From NCBI RefSeq assembly GCF_007830455.1, contig NZ_VLLB01000005.1:124001-188000 (forward strand): a stretch of DNA of 64,000 nucleotides, given 5' to 3'. The notes below the pieces were generated by a model, which ran no database searches, was not told the DNA's origin, and saw only the letters and a program-made list of their open reading frames with translations. Below, in pieces: positions 61,602-64,000 of this stretch (position 1 is the stretch's first letter; every line of letters begins with the position of its first letter). Source of the DNA: Pseudoduganella lurida. Its GTDB lineage: Bacteria > Pseudomonadota > Gammaproteobacteria > Burkholderiales > Burkholderiaceae_D. A program made the translations under genes and the position numbers.

Positions 61602-64000
61602 ATGAGCACTGAAATCCTTGATCCGCATCTAGCCGAACCCGTTGTGCAGCCCGACGATACGTCCACCCCGACGGGGCCGGCCTTCGTCCACCTGCGCGTG
61701 CACTCGGAATACTCGATCGTCGACGGCCTGGTGCGCATCGACGACGTGGTGAAGGCGGCGGCGAAGGACCAGCAGGGCGCGCTGGCCGTCACCGACCTGT
61801 CGAACCTGTTCGGCATGGTGAAGTTCTACAAGACGGCGCGCGGCAAGGGCGTCAAGCCGATCATCGGCTGCGAAGTGTGGATCACCAACGACGACAACCG
61901 CGAGAAGCCGTGCCGCCTGCTGCTGCTGGCGAAGAACCGCATGGGCTACCTGCAGCTGTGCGACCTGCTGTCGCAGGCGTGGCTGACCAACCAGTACAAG
62001 GGCCGCGCCGAGGTGCGCGTGGAATGGCTGGAAGCCCTGAAGGACCGGACCTTCGACGTGATGCCGGGCGAGAGCGGCGCCAACGGCCTGATCGTGCTGT
62101 CCGGCGCGCAGTTCGGCGACATCGGCTGCGCCATCGACAACGGCAACCTGGAACTGGCCGAGAAGCACGCGCGCAAATGGGCGGCGCTGTTCCCCGGCCA
62201 TTTCTACATCGAGATCCAGCGCGCCGGCCAGCCGAACCAGGAAGCCCAGGTGCGCCAGTCGGTGGCGCTGGCGGCCAGGCTGCGCCTGCCCGTGGTGGCG
62301 ACGCACCCGGTGCAGTTCATGTCCGAGAAGGAGTTCATCGCGCACGAGGCGCGCATCTGCATCGCCGAAGGCGAGATGATCGCCAATAACAAGCGCCAGA
62401 AGCGCTTCAACGAGCAGATGCGCTTCATGACGCAGGAAGAGATGGCGATCCTGTTCGAGGACCTGCCGAACGCGCTGGAAAACTCGGTGGAGATCGCCAA
62501 GCGCTGCAACGTCACGCTCACGCTGGGCAAGCCGCAGCTGCCGAACTTCCCCACGCCGGGCATGACGATCGACGAGTTCCTGGTCGCCGAAACGAAGAAG
62601 GGCCTGGAAGAACGCCTGCTGCAGCTGTTCCCCGATCCGGTGAAGCGCGAGCAGCAGCGGCCCCGCTACGAGGAGCGCCTGGCGTTCGAGAACAACACGA
62701 TCATCAACATGAAGTTCCCCGGCTACTTCCTGATCGTGGCGGAGTTCATCCAGTGGGGCAAGAACAATGGCGTGCCGATCGGCCCGGGCCGGGGTTCGGG
62801 CGCCGGCTCGCTGGTGGCCTACGCGCTGAAGATCACCGACCTCGACCCGCTCAAGTACAACCTGCTGTTCGAGCGCTTCCTGAACCCGGAACGGGTCTCG
62901 ATGCCCGACTTCGACATCGACTTCTGCCAGGAGAAGCGCGAGCTGGTGATCCAGCACGTGAAGGACCTGTACGGCCGCGACGCCGTGTCGCAGATCGCCA
63001 CGTTCGGCACGATGGCGGCCAAGGGCGCGATCCGCGACGTGGGCCGCGTGCTGGACTTCGGCTACAACTTCTGCGACGGCATCTCCAAGCTGATCCCGTT
63101 CAAGCCGGGCAAGCCTGTCTCCATCGCCGAGGCGATCGAGGAGGAGCCGCAGCTGAAGGAGCGTCTCGAGAACGAGGAGGAAGTCAAGCAGCTGCTGGAC
63201 CTGGCGCAGCAGGTGGAGGGCATCACGCGCGGCATCGGCATGCACGCCGGCGGCGTGCTGATCGCGCCGGGCAAGCTGACCGACTTCTGCCCGCTGTACA
63301 CGCAGTCCGGCGACACCGGCGTCGTGTCGCAGTACGACAAGGACGACGTGGAGGCCGTGGGCCTGGTGAAGTTCGACTTCCTGGGCCTGACCACGCTGAC
63401 GATCCTGGACCGCGCGGTGAACTACATCCGCGAGCTGGACCCGGCCGACAAGGACTTCAACCTGGAGTCGCTGCCGCTGGACGACCGCGGTTCCTACGAC
63501 CTGCTGACCAAGGCCAAGACGGTGGCCGTGTTCCAGCTGGAGTCGCGCGGCATGCAGGGCATGCTGAAGGATGCGCGGCCCGACCGCTTCGAGGACATCA
63601 TCGCGCTCGTCGCGCTGTACCGTCCGGGCCCGATGGACCTGATTCCCGACTTCTGCAAGCGCAAGCACGGCGAGAAGTTCGACTATCCGGATCCGCGCAC
63701 CGAGGGCATCCTGTCCGAGACCTACGGCATCATGGTCTACCAGGAGCAGGTGATGCAGATGGCGCAGATCATCGGCGGCTACTCGCTGGGCGGCGCCGAC
63801 ATGCTGCGCCGCGCGATGGGCAAGAAGAAGGCCGAGGAGATGGCCGAGCACCGCGAGATCTTCCGCAAGGGCGCGGGCGAGCGGGGGCTCACCACCGAGA
63901 AGGCCGACGAGATCTTCGACCTGATGGAGAAGTTCGCGGGCTACGGCTTCAACAAGTCGCACGCCGCCGCCTACGCGCTGCTGTCGTACCACACGGCCTA
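61602..64000 (+). CDS. dnaE: DNA polymerase III alpha subunit, 3' truncated by window edge
   Basis: Replicative polymerase catalytic subunit; about 799 codons are seen and the frame runs off the end. ATG 61602 opens the PHP domain (FVHLRVHSEYSIVDGLVRID, ALAVTDLSNLFGMVKFYKTA). The polymerase core has GPGRGSGAGSLVAYALKI and DFDIDFCQEKRELVI with the catalytic Asps, then QIATFGTMAAKGAIRDVGRV, HAGGVLIAPGKLTDF and YQEQVMQMAQIIGGYSLGGA. An acidic N-terminal extension of about 25 residues precedes the PHP domain. Confidence 0.96.
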   Translation, partial: MSTEILDPHLAEPVVQPDDTSTPTGPAFVHLRVHSEYSIVDGLVRIDDVVKAAAKDQQGALAVTDLSNLFGMVKFYKTARGKGVKPIIGCEVWITNDDNREKPCRLLLLAKNRMGYLQLCDLLSQAWLTNQYKGRAEVRVEWLEALKDRTFDVMPGESGANGLIVLSGAQFGDIGCAIDNGNLELAEKHARKWAALFPGHFYIEIQRAGQPNQEAQVRQSVALAARLRLPVVATHPVQFMSEKEFIAHEARICIAEGEMIANNKRQKRFNEQMRFMTQEEMAILFEDLPNALENSVEIAKRCNVTLTLGKPQLPNFPTPGMTIDEFLVAETKKGLEERLLQLFPDPVKREQQRPRYEERLAFENNTIINMKFPGYFLIVAEFIQWGKNNGVPIGPGRGSGAGSLVAYALKITDLDPLKYNLLFERFLNPERVSMPDFDIDFCQEKRELVIQHVKDLYGRDAVSQIATFGTMAAKGAIRDVGRVLDFGYNFCDGISKLIPFKPGKPVSIAEAIEEEPQLKERLENEEEVKQLLDLAQQVEGITRGIGMHAGGVLIAPGKLTDFCPLYTQSGDTGVVSQYDKDDVEAVGLVKFDFLGLTTLTILDRAVNYIRELDPADKDFNLESLPLDDRGSYDLLTKAKTVAVFQLESRGMQGMLKDARPDRFEDIIALVALYRPGPMDLIPDFCKRKHGEKFDYPDPRTEGILSETYGIMVYQEQVMQMAQIIGGYSLGGADMLRRAMGKKKAEEMAEHREIFRKGAGERGLTTEKADEIFDLMEKFAGYGFNKSHAAAYALLSYHTA

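Noticed and set aside
61629..63992. 787-codon minus-strand frame across dnaE
   Set aside because: Antisense shadow of dnaE with His/Arg/Val-rich composition and no domains.

Overview
The window is GC-rich bacterial chromosome with dense, often 4-bp-overlapping genes. Gene content (rpoD followed by a CAU-anticodon tRNA, RhlE, LpxO, a caa3-type oxidase, ABC-exported O-antigen genes, a DUF4214 surface protein with its type I exporter, FecR/CHASE2 proteins) suggests a betaproteobacterium of the Oxalobacteraceae, most likely the Massilia/Telluria/Duganella group. This assignment comes from recognising families, not from a database search.

Layout. 1-2156: 3' part of rpoD and a tRNA. 2157-2852: a lower-GC stretch with decayed, translation-coupled small ORFs. 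2853-8797: a DUF3089 hydrolase, an OmpR/EnvZ-type two-component system, a lysozyme with a small secreted partner protein, and DUF3016 and YbaN-like proteins. 9069-12881: a PaoABC-type periplasmic molybdenum aldehyde oxidoreductase. 13033-14672: a DUF4019 protein and an unrecognised protein. 14741-21843: one tightly packed respiratory operon (quinoprotein-dehydrogenase-like protein, cytochrome c lipoprotein, caa3 oxidase subunits II, I and III, a small membrane protein, CtaG). 21779-28909: cysteine synthase, LpxO, a GTCAGACC-rich repeat block, a second molybdenum oxidoreductase without a Tat signal, and a small secreted protein. 29108-30598: rhlE. 30699-43505: an ABC-transporter-dependent O-polysaccharide cluster (Wzm, Wzt, FkbM methyltransferase with coiled coil, two large glycosyltransferases) joined to a WecE/WecD/GtrB-like/GT-C side-sugar module.

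43630-57627 is the most interesting part. A minus-strand run encodes a CHASE2 class III adenylate cyclase, a TPR/beta-barrel protein, a VanZ-like protein and a Crp-type regulator whose recognition helix keeps the R-E-x3-R residues of E. coli CRP. Exact TGTGA-N6-TCACA sites lie just upstream of three neighbouring transcription units on the plus strand: a FecR-domain protein, a large cysteine-free DUF4214/RTX-like surface protein, and the type I secretion operon (ABC, HlyD-like, TolC-like) that probably exports it. I infer a self-contained cAMP-Crp circuit controlling a surface layer and its exporter.

57859-64000: two acyltransferase-3 proteins, TrhO, GtrA and the 5' part of dnaE. Long antisense reading frames over these genes are treated as shadows.
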